Positions 18,168 to 28,400 of a DNA stretch of 64,000 nucleotides are shown piece by piece. The stretch is from an uncultured Prevotellaceae bacterium. GTDB lineage: Bacteria > Bacteroidota > Bacteroidia > Bacteroidales > Bacteroidaceae. The stretch lies in NCBI GenBank assembly GCA_946534585.1, contig CAMNCV010000137.1:26494-90493 (forward strand). The letters run 5' to 3'. Position numbers and translations under genes: made by a program. Position 1 is the stretch's first letter. Each line of letters opens with the position of its first letter. The notes under the pieces are model-generated. The model searched no databases. It was not told the origin of the DNA and saw only the letters and a program-made list of their open reading frames with translations.

Positions 18168-18242
18168 CAAAATGAAATAGATATAATACCTAAAAGGAAT
18201 TTTAAAAAACATAATTAAAATATTAACTAACAACAAACAATT

Positions 18243-21149
18243 ATGATTAAACGATTACTTTCTGGTGCAATGTTGGTTATGTGCACGTTGGGTGCGTTTG
18301 CTGACGAGTATCCTATTGGGACGCTCGTGTACTCAAGTGATGCGTGTTTCCGAATTGCTGGAGACAACCTTTTGTCGAATAGTGATTTTGCATCTGGTTT
18401 GACGGCGAATTGGACATCTATTAATGAGACGTCTTTGGACGAGGTGTTCAATGTTGAAGAAGGTGCTGGTCCAAGTGGAGAAAAAGCTATTGTTGCAAAA
18501 GGTGCTTCTTCAAATGGTTGTTATCAGGCTATACCTGTTGAAACAGCAGGAACCTATGTGCTTGTTCTGCAGATGAAAGGTTCTTCTGCGGGCTTTACAC
18601 AAGCTTCAAGAAATGGTACGGCTCCTTTTGAGGCTGGTCAGAACTACATCAATCTTATTTTTAATAGTGATGGTTCTCCTGCCGGTACAACTGATCGTGT
18701 AGAGTTACCTATAGGTGAGGGTGGCTCTTATGGTACTGATGGATGGACAACGATTTGTTTGCCACTCACTGTAAGCGGTGATGAAGTTCAGGGATATGTC
18801 ATACCTGAGATTGCAGCGTTAGCAGAAGGCGTGCAGGTTACTAACGTAGAATTGCACGTCGCAACAAACGTGTTCGATACTCGTACTGCGCAGAATTTCA
18901 AAGACTACTGTCAGACAATATATGACGGGTATTCATGGGCTAATGATCCAGTTTATGAAGCAGAAGCTGGTGCGCCTCGTGTGCAGATTTCTGAATTCCA
19001 GACAGCGTTGTCTGATTTGCAGTCAGCTATTGATGCAAATGAGGGCGTAGAAGGAAAAGTAGCTTCTCTGCAGACTGCTCTCAAAGCATTCCTTGTTGAG
19101 AATGCAGATGAGATGTTGCAGTATTATGTAGAAGGAGATGGTGATGACGGATCACTGTCTTGGCAGTATTGGACTGGTAAGTTCAATAAATGTCAAACAG
19201 AGATGACGGGCGGTCATGCTAATGCTTATTGGAACTTTAATACTGATCGTTGGTGCCATAAGGGTGGCGCAGCAAATACGGATTTGGGCGTTCAGTGGCA
19301 GACTAGAGCAAGTGGTGACTGGGATAATATCGCTACAGCTACAGTAAAACTTGAAAAGGGTACATATTTCTTCGGTTTTGAAGGAGATGGCGGTCGCGGT
19401 ACAGCAAACAAGAGTGATTGGCAACGTTCTAAGGCTGTCAAGGCAGCTTGGTTTCAATATTGGTTCAACGGAGATACTGTTGCAGCTCAGCCTCTTGATC
19501 CAGCATTGCGTATGCGCTTTATTCATGGATTTACTGTTGAAAGTGATACAACCGTGACTTTTGGTATCCGTTGTAATAATACAGAACCAACAGATCCTAA
19601 TAACTGGAAGTCGGTCGGTTCTACAGGTATGTTTACTTCTTTCTATGCTCCTGTTCTCTATAAGGTGTATATCCCAGGTCTGTTTACAGAGGAAGAAAAG
19701 GCATATCTGCGTAAAGCGAAAAAGGAGACAACTACTCTTGCTTCTCTTCTGGAAACGTCTGATAAAGACTTGAAGGAGGATGCTTCTCGTCCATGGGGTA
19801 AGGATGAATATCAGATTGGCTATAATGAAGTTAAGGGTTTGTATGATACTTGGATGGCACTCTCTGATGAGGATATTATTGCAGAGTTTAAGGATAATGA
19901 CATGACTTTGGCTGATACTGTTAAAACAAAAGCACAAAAACCTATCAACTCATATAGAAATAATTGGCTAAATCTGAATAAGCCATTCACAAATCTTGTT
20001 GACTCTATTGCTTATGCTAAGGGTATCTATGAGGATGCAACATGTGAGCTCTATCCTAACCGCGTAGCCTTGAATAGTGCCATAGAGGCTTCGCAGAAGG
20101 TATATAATGATATTATTGGTGCTTCTACGTCGGAGTTCGTTCAGGCTGATTCCCTTTCTCTCGCAGAGGCTGCACACAATGTAATTGTTGCAGTTGACGA
20201 CTTTAAGGCATGGCTCGCTGGTGAGGCAATCCTTGATATTGACTTTGAAAATGCTCCGGTTCAGAATGATGACGAAACTTATACCATAACTGGTGCTGTG
20301 GGTCAGATGGACTTCCCAACTGCTTTCAGTACATTTGCAGAGGGTGCTGGAGCTGATGCAACAACTAACTTTGCCGTTGGTTATTGGAATGGCTCTGAAA
20401 CACTGACTCCTGGTATTCTTCGCGTAGGTAAGGGTACAGCTACAGCAGTTATTGCTGATGATAAGTTACCTGTAGTTGCTACTGCTGATACAGAGATTGG
20501 TTCTACAGTTGACCTCGTGAACGTAAGCTTCGACCTTTGGTATGGTAATTTTAATGGTGGTTTGACAACGTTCTCTCTTGTGGATACAGATGGTGAGGAA
20601 ATCGTAGGTGGTACGTATGGTTGGGGAACACAGGTTGACCCACTTGGAATCGCATCAAAGATTAAGTGCGGTGGCGGTAGTGGTGTTAACAATAACCAGA
20701 TCTGTGTTAACGCTTATAAGACACACATGGAGATCACTCTGAACTATGGCTCTCAGACAATGAGTTGCGCTGTATCAAATGGCACTAATGGTTCAATGAC
20801 TGTTACTGATGTTCCAATGGCTTCTCCAAAGGCTCTGAAGACTTTCTCTCTCAGTTCTAACTTTGGTAATAGCGGTCGTCGCTCATGGTTCGATAACCTC
20901 AAGGTTACTGTTGTAAGAGGTGGCGTGAAGGTAACAAACGTTCCTGGTGCAGAAGCTGCTTCAGGCGACGTAAACGGTGATGAATCAGTTACTATGTCTG
21001 ACGCTAACGCTATCGTGAACTACTACCTCGCTGAGGATAAGACAACCGTTACAGGCTTCAACGCTGATGCTGCTGACATGAACGGTGACGGAGATGTTAC
21101 CATGTCTGATGCTAACGCAGTAGTTAATATGTACCTCGGTCAGGAGTAA
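18243..21149 (+). CDS. secreted multi-module protein with C-terminal dockerin-like calcium repeats
   Basis: The 968-residue protein has a signal peptide cleaved near AFADE (about residue 20). No catalytic motif is recognised. Residues about 40-210 look like a beta-sandwich carbohydrate-binding module (LLSNSDFASGLTANWTS, then YQAIPVETAGTYVLVLQMKG). A short helical segment (ALSDLQSAIDANEGV) follows, then a second beta-rich module (about 310-480), a long helical region (about 490-690), and a jelly-roll-like module (about 700-900: FDLWYGNFNGGLTTFSLVD). The tail holds two EF-hand-like repeats, DVNGDESVTMSDANAIVNYY from about residue 908 and DMNGDGDVTMSDANAVVNMY from about 945, the layout of a type I dockerin. 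A non-catalytic glycan-binding scaffold part is inferred. It has its own promoter and a small secreted protein follows. Confidence 0.7.
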   Translation: MIKRLLSGAMLVMCTLGAFADEYPIGTLVYSSDACFRIAGDNLLSNSDFASGLTANWTSINETSLDEVFNVEEGAGPSGEKAIVAKGASSNGCYQAIPVETAGTYVLVLQMKGSSAGFTQASRNGTAPFEAGQNYINLIFNSDGSPAGTTDRVELPIGEGGSYGTDGWTTICLPLTVSGDEVQGYVIPEIAALAEGVQVTNVELHVATNVFDTRTAQNFKDYCQTIYDGYSWANDPVYEAEAGAPRVQISEFQTALSDLQSAIDANEGVEGKVASLQTALKAFLVENADEMLQYYVEGDGDDGSLSWQYWTGKFNKCQTEMTGGHANAYWNFNTDRWCHKGGAANTDLGVQWQTRASGDWDNIATATVKLEKGTYFFGFEGDGGRGTANKSDWQRSKAVKAAWFQYWFNGDTVAAQPLDPALRMRFIHGFTVESDTTVTFGIRCNNTEPTDPNNWKSVGSTGMFTSFYAPVLYKVYIPGLFTEEEKAYLRKAKKETTTLASLLETSDKDLKEDASRPWGKDEYQIGYNEVKGLYDTWMALSDEDIIAEFKDNDMTLADTVKTKAQKPINSYRNNWLNLNKPFTNLVDSIAYAKGIYEDATCELYPNRVALNSAIEASQKVYNDIIGASTSEFVQADSLSLAEAAHNVIVAVDDFKAWLAGEAILDIDFENAPVQNDDETYTITGAVGQMDFPTAFSTFAEGAGADATTNFAVGYWNGSETLTPGILRVGKGTATAVIADDKLPVVATADTEIGSTVDLVNVSFDLWYGNFNGGLTTFSLVDTDGEEIVGGTYGWGTQVDPLGIASKIKCGGGSGVNNNQICVNAYKTHMEITLNYGSQTMSCAVSNGTNGSMTVTDVPMASPKALKTFSLSSNFGNSGRRSWFDNLKVTVVRGGVKVTNVPGAEAASGDVNGDESVTMSDANAIVNYYLAEDKTTVTGFNADAADMNGDGDVTMSDANAVVNMYLGQE

Positions 21150-21187
21150 TTTCTTGAACAAGTAAAAAAAAATGTAAATCATAATAA

Positions 21188-21235
21188 CTCTCTGGTGGTG
21201 GCATAGCCACTCCAGTTATGACCATCGCTAGAGAG
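21188..21235 (+). other. structured intergenic hairpin between dockerin and cohesin-like genes
   Basis: An outer stem CTCTCT (21188-21193) pairs with AGAGAG (21230-21235) and encloses a tight hairpin GTGGC-ATA-GCCAC (21198-21210). There is no long T tract after it, so it is not a classic terminator. It may be a processing or stability element, or the base of a small structured leader. Confidence 0.45.
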
Positions 21236-21299
21236 CATTTTATAACAGAACAGTGTGAATAACTTATTTATTAATTGTACAATTTAAAATCTTAAGATT

Positions 21300-21971
21300 A
21301 TGAAAAAAATTTACTCTATGATTGCAATGGCAGCTTTTGCTCTTGCTGCTAATGCAGAGATTACTACGGATGTAAGTACATTTAAGAATTATATGTATCT
21401 TTCTGTAGATGGCGACGTTAAAGCTGGTGAGGATAATACCTTCTATTTGAATATCGTACAGGATGGTGCAGGACAGACTATCGGTTGTGATAAAATTTCT
21501 TTCCCAGCAGGTTATGAAATTAAAAAATTTGTTGCAGTAAAGGATATATGGGCTCAAGACCCTGATACAGAAGAGTATTACCTTACTTTAAAACCTGCGA
21601 CTATTTCTGGTAATACTTGTAAAATTGGTATTTTAGGTGGTGGAGCTGCTTCAAATTATACTGCGAAAGAAGGTAAGATCGCTAAGTTTACAGTAGCTGT
21701 TCCTGCTAATGCTGATGCTGTTTGTAATGCTACAATGGAGGGTGCAGAAGTATCTGTTTTAGAGTCATATCAGGCGGCACAAGGACTTCCCTATAATTAT
21801 GAAAAGCATGATGTAGCAATGACGTTCAATGTTACTGCTGCTGATGCTATTGAGACTGTAGCTGCTGATGGTACACAGGCTGCTGCTCCAGCAAAGAAGG
21901 TCGTTGACGGTCAGCTCGTAATCGAGACTGCTAACGGTACTTTCACTGCTGCTGGCGCACAGGTAAAGTAA
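21300..21971 (+). CDS. small secreted beta-sandwich protein, possibly cohesin-like
   Basis: The 223-residue protein has a signal peptide ending near AANAE (about residue 20). Residues about 30-170 form one beta-rich domain: LSVDGDVKAGEDNTFYLNIV, KISFPAGYEIKKF, a Gly-rich turn ILGGGAASN, then GKIAKFTVAVPANADAVC and MEGAEVSV. The order and spacing recall cohesin-fold or related CBM-like domains of Bacteroidales secreted proteins, but similarity is weak and judged by eye. The tail (AAPAKKVVDGQLVIETANGT through AGAQVK) resembles short C-terminal tails on Prevotella exported proteins and may be a sorting signal. It lies 150 bp after the dockerin-type gene and is followed by a strong terminator. 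I do not recognise a proven function. Confidence 0.55.
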   Translation: MKKIYSMIAMAAFALAANAEITTDVSTFKNYMYLSVDGDVKAGEDNTFYLNIVQDGAGQTIGCDKISFPAGYEIKKFVAVKDIWAQDPDTEEYYLTLKPATISGNTCKIGILGGGAASNYTAKEGKIAKFTVAVPANADAVCNATMEGAEVSVLESYQAAQGLPYNYEKHDVAMTFNVTAADAIETVAADGTQAAAPAKKVVDGQLVIETANGTFTAAGAQVK

Positions 21972-21988
21972 ATAATATCTAATATGTT

Positions 21989-22027
21989 TTTTGCCCCCTC
22001 CCGGTTACGAGAGGGGGCAAAATTTTT
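21989..22027 (+). terminator. strong GC-rich intrinsic terminator
   Basis: TTTTGCCCCCTC (21989-22000) pairs perfectly with GAGGGGGCAAAA (22011-22022) around a 10-nt loop, then a T run. It closes the dockerin/cohesin-like transcription unit. Confidence 0.92.
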
Positions 22028-22171
22028 ATATATGCTGTATCCATGGCGAGTTTAGTATAGTGAAAACAGAGACTAATGTTATCTCATATATAATGTACAA
22101 AAGGAAGGAATAGTACTATGAGTCTTGCAACGGAAGAAAGGAAGGTAAAATTCATTTTAACGGAAAACAAA

Positions 22172-22281
22172 GTAATAAGATAGCTATTACATGGTAATCG
22201 GATAGCTTTTACATAGTAATCAGATAGCTTTTACGGTGTAATCGCATTGCGATTATGCGACAATCAGATAGCGATAACGTT
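22172..22281. repeat. 22-bp tandem repeat array, locus B
   Basis: Five consecutive 22-bp units start at 22172, 22194, 22216, 22238 and 22260. The first three fit GTAA-N11-TTAC with AGATAGCT or GGATAGCT centres, and the last two are degenerate (GTAATCGCATTGCGATTATG and ACAATCAGATAGCGATAACG). The rest of the 21972-22502 gap holds the terminator before and the operon promoter after. Confidence 0.85.
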
Positions 22282-22358
22282 GTACCTAATATAAAAGGCG
22301 CAACTTTTTTTGTTTTTATAACTTTTTTTGCAATTTTCAAAGTTTTTGTGTTAAAAAG

Positions 22359-22389
22359 TTGCATAATTAAAGAAATTTTAGTTACTTTG
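22359..22389 (+). promoter_or_regulatory. promoter of the FAS1/SusCD operon
   Basis: TTGC (22359-22362) and TTACTTTG (22382-22389, one mismatch to TAnnTTTG) are spaced 20 bp. The predicted start near 22395 leaves a leader of about 107 nt. No ECF or HTCS regulator gene is nearby. Confidence 0.65.
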
Positions 22390-22502
22390 CATAATCAAAA
22401 AGCCGTTCGAGTGCACCAATGATGTACTTGACGGCCGTTGATGCATATACTAACACTTTGACAATAAATAAAATAAAAATAAAACTAACTACTTCAATCT
22501 TT

Positions 22503-25394
22503 ATGAAAAAACTCATTTTATGGGTGTCGATGGTCAGTGTGGCTTTCGTTTCTTGTACAAAAGATTTATTAGTACCGGAGGAGGAAAAACCAGAATGGCT
22601 TGGTGGCACAATCTATGAGGAGTTGCAAAATCCTGATCAACGAAAACTCACAGGTACGTTTAATACGTATCTTAGATTAGTTGATGATTTGGGATATGCA
22701 GAAGTCCTAGGACGTACGGGTAGTATGACTGCTTTCCCCGCTAACGATGAGGCTTTTAACCGCTTCTTTAATTCTGACAATGCTTTCGGTGTCAGTTCGT
22801 ATGAACAGCTGACAACACCGCAAAAGAAGTTGTTACTTAATTCAAGTTTGCTTAAGAATGCATTGCTGACTTCGATGCTTTCAAACATTCCGCAGGGTGA
22901 CAATAATGTTAGTCGCGGACAGGCAGTAAAACATGAAACGAATGTCAGTGTTATTGACGATATTCAGTTCTTGTCAAACCGTGGAGTCATGCCTCAAGGG
23001 AATTCTTATTGGGATGCACATGGTAAGACGGGGATCAATTGTGTATTTGATGCTACGGTACCAATGCTGTTTCACTTAACACGTGAGCAGATGCTCAACA
23101 ATTATATTACTACAGTGGGTACAGACTGCGATTTCGGAATATTGCGTGGGGAACCAGTTGGATATAATGTTGATAATGCTGACACTGCTTATGTTTTCCA
23201 GAATAAGATACTGAACCAGGATGTAGTATGTCAGAATGGATACATACACCAGTTGACAAATGTGCTGGTTCCTCCTGGCAATTTAGGACAGGTGCTCAGG
23301 ACAGAGTCCAATGCAAAATTATTCTCACGCATGCTGGATTATCATTGTGCGCCATATTATGATGCCACTACAACGAATAACTATAATTCATGGGCTCGTC
23401 AAAATGGTGCTCCGATACTTGATTCTATTTTCCAGGTTCGTTATTTCAGTACAAAATCTCAAGGTGGTGTAGGTAATACTACTGATCCTGACGGTTCAGG
23501 CGTAGCGTCAAATATGCGCCTTGATTGGGATCCAGGATGGAATCAGTACTACTCGTCATCTACTGCGGCAAACAGCCTTAATGATTTCGGCGCTATCTTT
23601 GTTCCTTCGGATGATGCCGTCATCGACTATTTTGTAAATGGCAGTGGTTCTGATTTCGTATCGTATTATGGTGTCAAGGGATTACCTAACACTCCGGAGA
23701 ATCTTCCACAGCATCTTGATTCTATTTTCGTTAACGGTAATGGTGTGATTACAAGTATTGTCAATAATCACATGAAGAGTTCCTTCGTAGCTTCTGTTCC
23801 AAGCAAGTTCCATACGCTGACAGATATCGGCTCTGGAGAGTTTATGGAAATCTCTGCAGCTAATCATTTGTTGCAGGTAGATGGACATTATGACGTTAAG
23901 ATTGCAAACAACGGTGTAATCTACAAACTCAATAAATTATTTGCCCCAGACGAGTTCCGTTCCGTTATAGGAGGAGCTTTGACACTTCCGAATTTCGATA
24001 TTATGAATTATTTCCTTTCTGATAAGAAGAAAGGAAGTGTGAACTCTGTTTTCGGTGCAGATATGTACTATTATCTCATGGCGATGAAATCTCATTATGC
24101 GTTCTTTACAATGCATGATAATGATTATGCTAATCCTATAATTGATCCGGTATCGTTGGGATGGTCACAGCCAAGAGCATTGTCTTTCTATACATATCTT
24201 GAGCCACAGATAAATAAAAAGACTGGTGAGATATTCCGCTATGATCGAAAGTATGCCTTGAAGGCTTATCCTTTCAACCCTAAAACGGGTGTTATCAATT
24301 ATTCACGTTCAAATGATTTAGGACAGATTGCTGTAAACGGTAATACCAGCTTTGCTTCTCAGGTATGTGATTATTTGGATTATCAAACAGTTGTGCTTGA
24401 AAGCAACAGTTTCTATGGAGAAGGTAATAATAATCACTATTATCTGACAAAGAACGGTGGCGCAATATATGTCACAGGTGCTGGTTCAGAAAGTGATTGC
24501 GTAGGCAGAGTCTATGGTGGTGCTCAGTTGGCACATCCAGATAATCTGCCTGCTTCAAAGATCAAAGAACGTTCGCTTAAGGAAAACGGTTTCTCACTTG
24601 TTCTGGATAGGCCAATACAGACGGCTTATGGAAGTGTGTATTCTTTCCTAAATAATAATAAAGACAAGTTCTCTGAATTCCTTGAACTATGTGCCGCGGT
24701 TAGTAGCACGACCTATTTGAATTGGGTACGTATCAAGGATACGGCTCCTTCAAAGCAGAATTCTTATCGTATATGGAATGATACGCTTGCTATACAAGGT
24801 GATGCGAATGTACGTTTCTTTAATGGTTATAATTATACATTGTATGCACCAGACAATGAAGCGGTAGAAAAAGCATATGCAATGGGACTGCCTACGCCTG
24901 CACAACTGGAAGCTGTTATAAATGGTGATTATTCTAGTTCGGAGTTAAAGGCTGCGCGTGAATTGGCTGCTGACATGATTGAACAGATGCGTGCATTCAT
25001 ACGTTATCATTTCCAAAACAATTCTGTTTTTGCAGATAATTATCTTCCTGCAACATCTTATCAGTCTATGTATTCGTCAGATTTGGGTATAGCCTCAAAT
25101 ATACGAGTGTCAAGTCGCAATGGAGTGCTATCTGTTACGGATGTATATCGCGCTTCTCAGGGCTTGAGTCCTCTGACAATTACGGCAGAAAACTTGAATG
25201 ATGCCACGAAGGCAACAGAAAAAATCGTAAATAAGATGACACGTGATATTCAGTATAATGTTGATGCCAAGAGCGCCACATCATTACTTAGTTCGTCATT
25301 TGCGGTTATTCATCAGATTAGCACTCCGCTCTGTTATTCCGCAAGTGGACGCTATGACGAAATAAAGTGCCCTTCTTCAAATCGAGATGATTAA
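22503..25394 (+). CDS. FAS1 (fasciclin)-domain surface lipoprotein, first gene of the SusCD operon
   Basis: The ATG at 22503 gives MKKLILWVSMVSVAFVSC, a lipoprotein signal with the lipid Cys at residue 18. The longer open frame from 22419 lacks a signal, so it is not used. The 963 residues contain several FAS1-type units: the first covers about residues 27-170 (FNTYLRLVDDLGYAEVLG, then TAFPANDEAFNRFF), a second has FGAIFVPSDDAVIDYF, and a last one near residue 800 has YTLYAPDNEAVEKAYAMG. FAS1 domains are adhesion or glycan-contact modules in many organisms, and in Bacteroidetes they occur beside SusC/SusD pairs. A surface glycan-binding role is inferred. SusC follows after 48 bp. Confidence 0.8.
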   Translation: MKKLILWVSMVSVAFVSCTKDLLVPEEEKPEWLGGTIYEELQNPDQRKLTGTFNTYLRLVDDLGYAEVLGRTGSMTAFPANDEAFNRFFNSDNAFGVSSYEQLTTPQKKLLLNSSLLKNALLTSMLSNIPQGDNNVSRGQAVKHETNVSVIDDIQFLSNRGVMPQGNSYWDAHGKTGINCVFDATVPMLFHLTREQMLNNYITTVGTDCDFGILRGEPVGYNVDNADTAYVFQNKILNQDVVCQNGYIHQLTNVLVPPGNLGQVLRTESNAKLFSRMLDYHCAPYYDATTTNNYNSWARQNGAPILDSIFQVRYFSTKSQGGVGNTTDPDGSGVASNMRLDWDPGWNQYYSSSTAANSLNDFGAIFVPSDDAVIDYFVNGSGSDFVSYYGVKGLPNTPENLPQHLDSIFVNGNGVITSIVNNHMKSSFVASVPSKFHTLTDIGSGEFMEISAANHLLQVDGHYDVKIANNGVIYKLNKLFAPDEFRSVIGGALTLPNFDIMNYFLSDKKKGSVNSVFGADMYYYLMAMKSHYAFFTMHDNDYANPIIDPVSLGWSQPRALSFYTYLEPQINKKTGEIFRYDRKYALKAYPFNPKTGVINYSRSNDLGQIAVNGNTSFASQVCDYLDYQTVVLESNSFYGEGNNNHYYLTKNGGAIYVTGAGSESDCVGRVYGGAQLAHPDNLPASKIKERSLKENGFSLVLDRPIQTAYGSVYSFLNNNKDKFSEFLELCAAVSSTTYLNWVRIKDTAPSKQNSYRIWNDTLAIQGDANVRFFNGYNYTLYAPDNEAVEKAYAMGLPTPAQLEAVINGDYSSSELKAARELAADMIEQMRAFIRYHFQNNSVFADNYLPATSYQSMYSSDLGIASNIRVSSRNGVLSVTDVYRASQGLSPLTITAENLNDATKATEKIVNKMTRDIQYNVDAKSATSLLSSSFAVIHQISTPLCYSASGRYDEIKCPSSNRDD

Positions 25395-25442
25395 GGCATA
25401 ATGCTACGTATTTAATAGTAATATAATAAAGTATATTCAATT

Positions 25443-28400
25443 ATGTCAAGAATAAAGATTTTTCTGATGCTGATACTATGCGTGTTCGCTCAATTTGTGA
25501 TGGCGCAGGGTACGGTGATATCTGGTACTGTGGAGGATGCCATGGGACCGGTTATGATGGCTAACGTCACGGAGCGCGATGGCAATGACCGTATCGTCAA
25601 TGCTACGCAGACGGATATGATGGGTAACTTCTCGATGGAAATCAAGAATACCAAGAACAAACTCGTCGTTTCTTTCGTAGGTAGTAAGACCTGGAAACAG
25701 GTAATCGGAGAACAAACTACCTTCGCAATCAAACTGGAGGATGAGAAAACTACTCTTAATGAAGTGACTGTGCGCGGACGTCGTACGGGTTCTGGTGGTT
25801 TGAATATTCCAAAAAATGAGGTGACGGTATCTCAGCAGACTTTCAACCTCTCTGACGTGGAAGGTATGGCATTCACATCAGCCGACGAGGCATTGCAGGG
25901 TGAGATTGCCGGTCTTGATATCGTAAGTAACTCAGGAAACCTTGGTTCCGGTACGACTATGCGTTTGCGTGGTGTAACAACCATTAATGGTAATGCAGAA
26001 CCACTTATTGTCGTAGATGATAAGATATTTGATAACCCAGACGCATCTTTTGATTTTACAAATGCTACTGAAGAAGAATATTCTTCATTACTGTCTGTAA
26101 ATGTGGAGGATATAGCAAAGATTGATGTCCTTAAAGATGCAGCGGCAACAGCAGTATGGGGTTCCAAGGGTGCCAACGGTGTCATCATGATTACCACGAA
26201 GCGTGGTTCAAGAGGAAAACCACGCGTGAACTTTTCGTACAAGTTAACAGGCACTTGGCAGCCGGAAGGCTATAAACTTCTTAACGGTGATGAATACACC
26301 ATGCTGATTAAGGAGGAGTACTATAACCCTAATCAGTCTTCTACTGCAACCTCTAACATCCGTGAGGTGAACTATGATAAGTCATGGGCTGACTATGAGA
26401 ACTGGAATAACAACACTGATTGGGTAGATGCAGTCAAGCAGTTTGGTGCTATGCACTCATGGAACCTCAATGTCTCTGGTGGTGGTCAGAAGGCCCAGTT
26501 CCGTATCTCTGGCGGTTATGACCATCAGACGGGTTCTATAATAAAGCAGAAACTTGATAGATTATCTACGCGTCTGGTGCTTGACTATAATGTCAGTGAC
26601 CGTATCAGGTTCTCAACAAATTTTGCTCTTACATATACGAACAATGTACAAAACTATACAGGTTTGCTTGGTATAGCACAGAAGCTTGCGCCAAATATGT
26701 CAATATATAGACAGACAGCAGACGGTCAGGATACAGGTGATTACTATATTATGAATCCAGAGGGTACATTAAATGCCAAGACACCATATGTGGGAAACTA
26801 TTCTTCGTATGAGTTGCGGGCTATACGTAATCTTGGAAACCCTATAGCTTATGCTAATATGTCTTGGAAGAAAGACCAGACATATCGTATCACTCCTGAT
26901 TTCAATATCAAGTATGAGTTACTTGGAACTGATGTAGGTCAGCATCGTTTGACATTTAATGGACGTGTAGATTTTGATATATATGCACGTTCAGTACCTT
27001 CATTCTGTTCTGCTGGTATTTCAACGATTACTTGGAATGACATGAATTCCTATAATTCTGTTGACAATACAGAATCAAATCGTCTCAAGATTGGTGCTCG
27101 AGCAGAATTGATTTTTACACCTTATTTCAAGAATGAGGATTTGAGCTTGACTATGCTGGCACGCTATGAAATGAGTACACAACGTAGTAATTCACAGTAC
27201 ATACGTCAATACTCACTGCCTAATGGTATCACATCACCTACCGTTGATGCTGCGTTATATTACAAGGATGGTACACATGACGGTTTGTCAAGTGGCAATA
27301 GCCGTGCAAATTCACAAAACTGGATATATAATGCCCACTTCTCATACAAGGGACGTTATAATGTAGGTTTCTCTTTGCGTGCTGATGGTGACTCAAAGTT
27401 CGGACCTATGCAAAAATGGGCATATTTCCCAGGTGTTTCTTTGCGATATAATGTAAGTGACGAGAAATTCTTTGAGCCTGTGAAGAAATACGTATCTATG
27501 CTTGGATTACGTGCTTCTTGGGGCATCGTAGGTAAAGCACCAGATTCAGACTATCTTTTCTATAACACGTACGTTACGGGAGCAAGTGGCGCTTACGGCA
27601 ACTACGCTTATATGGATGGCTTGAAACTTGATAATCTGCGCTGGGAGAAGACTACGTCATACAACCTTGGTTTCAACCTCGGATTGCTCAATGATATGAT
27701 AGAGATAGACTTTGACTACTATCATAAGGATACTAAAGACTTGTTGATGCAAAAAGTAGGAATACCTTCTACTGTCGGCTATCCGACACTGGCATACCTA
27801 AATGTTGGTGCGATGAAGAATGATGGATGGGAAATCAACGTTAATGCAAGAAAGTTCATCAAGATTGGAAAATTCTCCGTTTCTGCTGGGTTTAATTTAG
27901 CACAGAATTACAATGAGATTACAGAAATGGATCAGCGTGTGCTTGATGTCATCAATACAGACTGGTCTGCCACCGTGCGTGGATATACAAAGAATGAAAC
28001 AGGCTCTACATCTTTCTTAAATCATATACAGACAGGTAATCCTTTGGGTTCTATCTATGGTTTCCGATTCAAGGGAGTATATCAATATACATACGACTAC
28101 TTGAAGAACTATAAGACTGAGAATGGACTTTCAGATGCAGCCTTTGAGACTTGGCTTAATAACGAGGTGGCTTCAGGCAAGACCTTCCCCGTTGTGCTTG
28201 GTACAGATGGAAAGGTAATCATGCAGCCAAATGGTATGCCACAGCGTATGGTATATAATTATAAAAATGGTAAAAGTACATACGAATTCCAAGGTGGAGA
28301 TGCTATATATGAAGACATTAACCATGATGGTCAGATTAACGATTTGGATATTGTTTATCTTGGTAATTCTATGCCGAAATTAAGTGGAGGTTTCAATTTC

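Noticed and set aside
18003..18218. 71-codon open frame after the PL11 gene
   Set aside because: It begins inside the terminator, is made of A/T runs and contains the next gene's promoter.
19152..19937. 261-codon minus-strand frame inside the dockerin-type gene
   Set aside because: Antisense to a signal-peptide-bearing protein; Cys/Ile/Ser-rich nonsense composition.
22419..22502. Longer N-terminus for the first FAS1 lipoprotein
   Set aside because: The extra 28 residues would bury the lipoprotein signal that begins at 22503.
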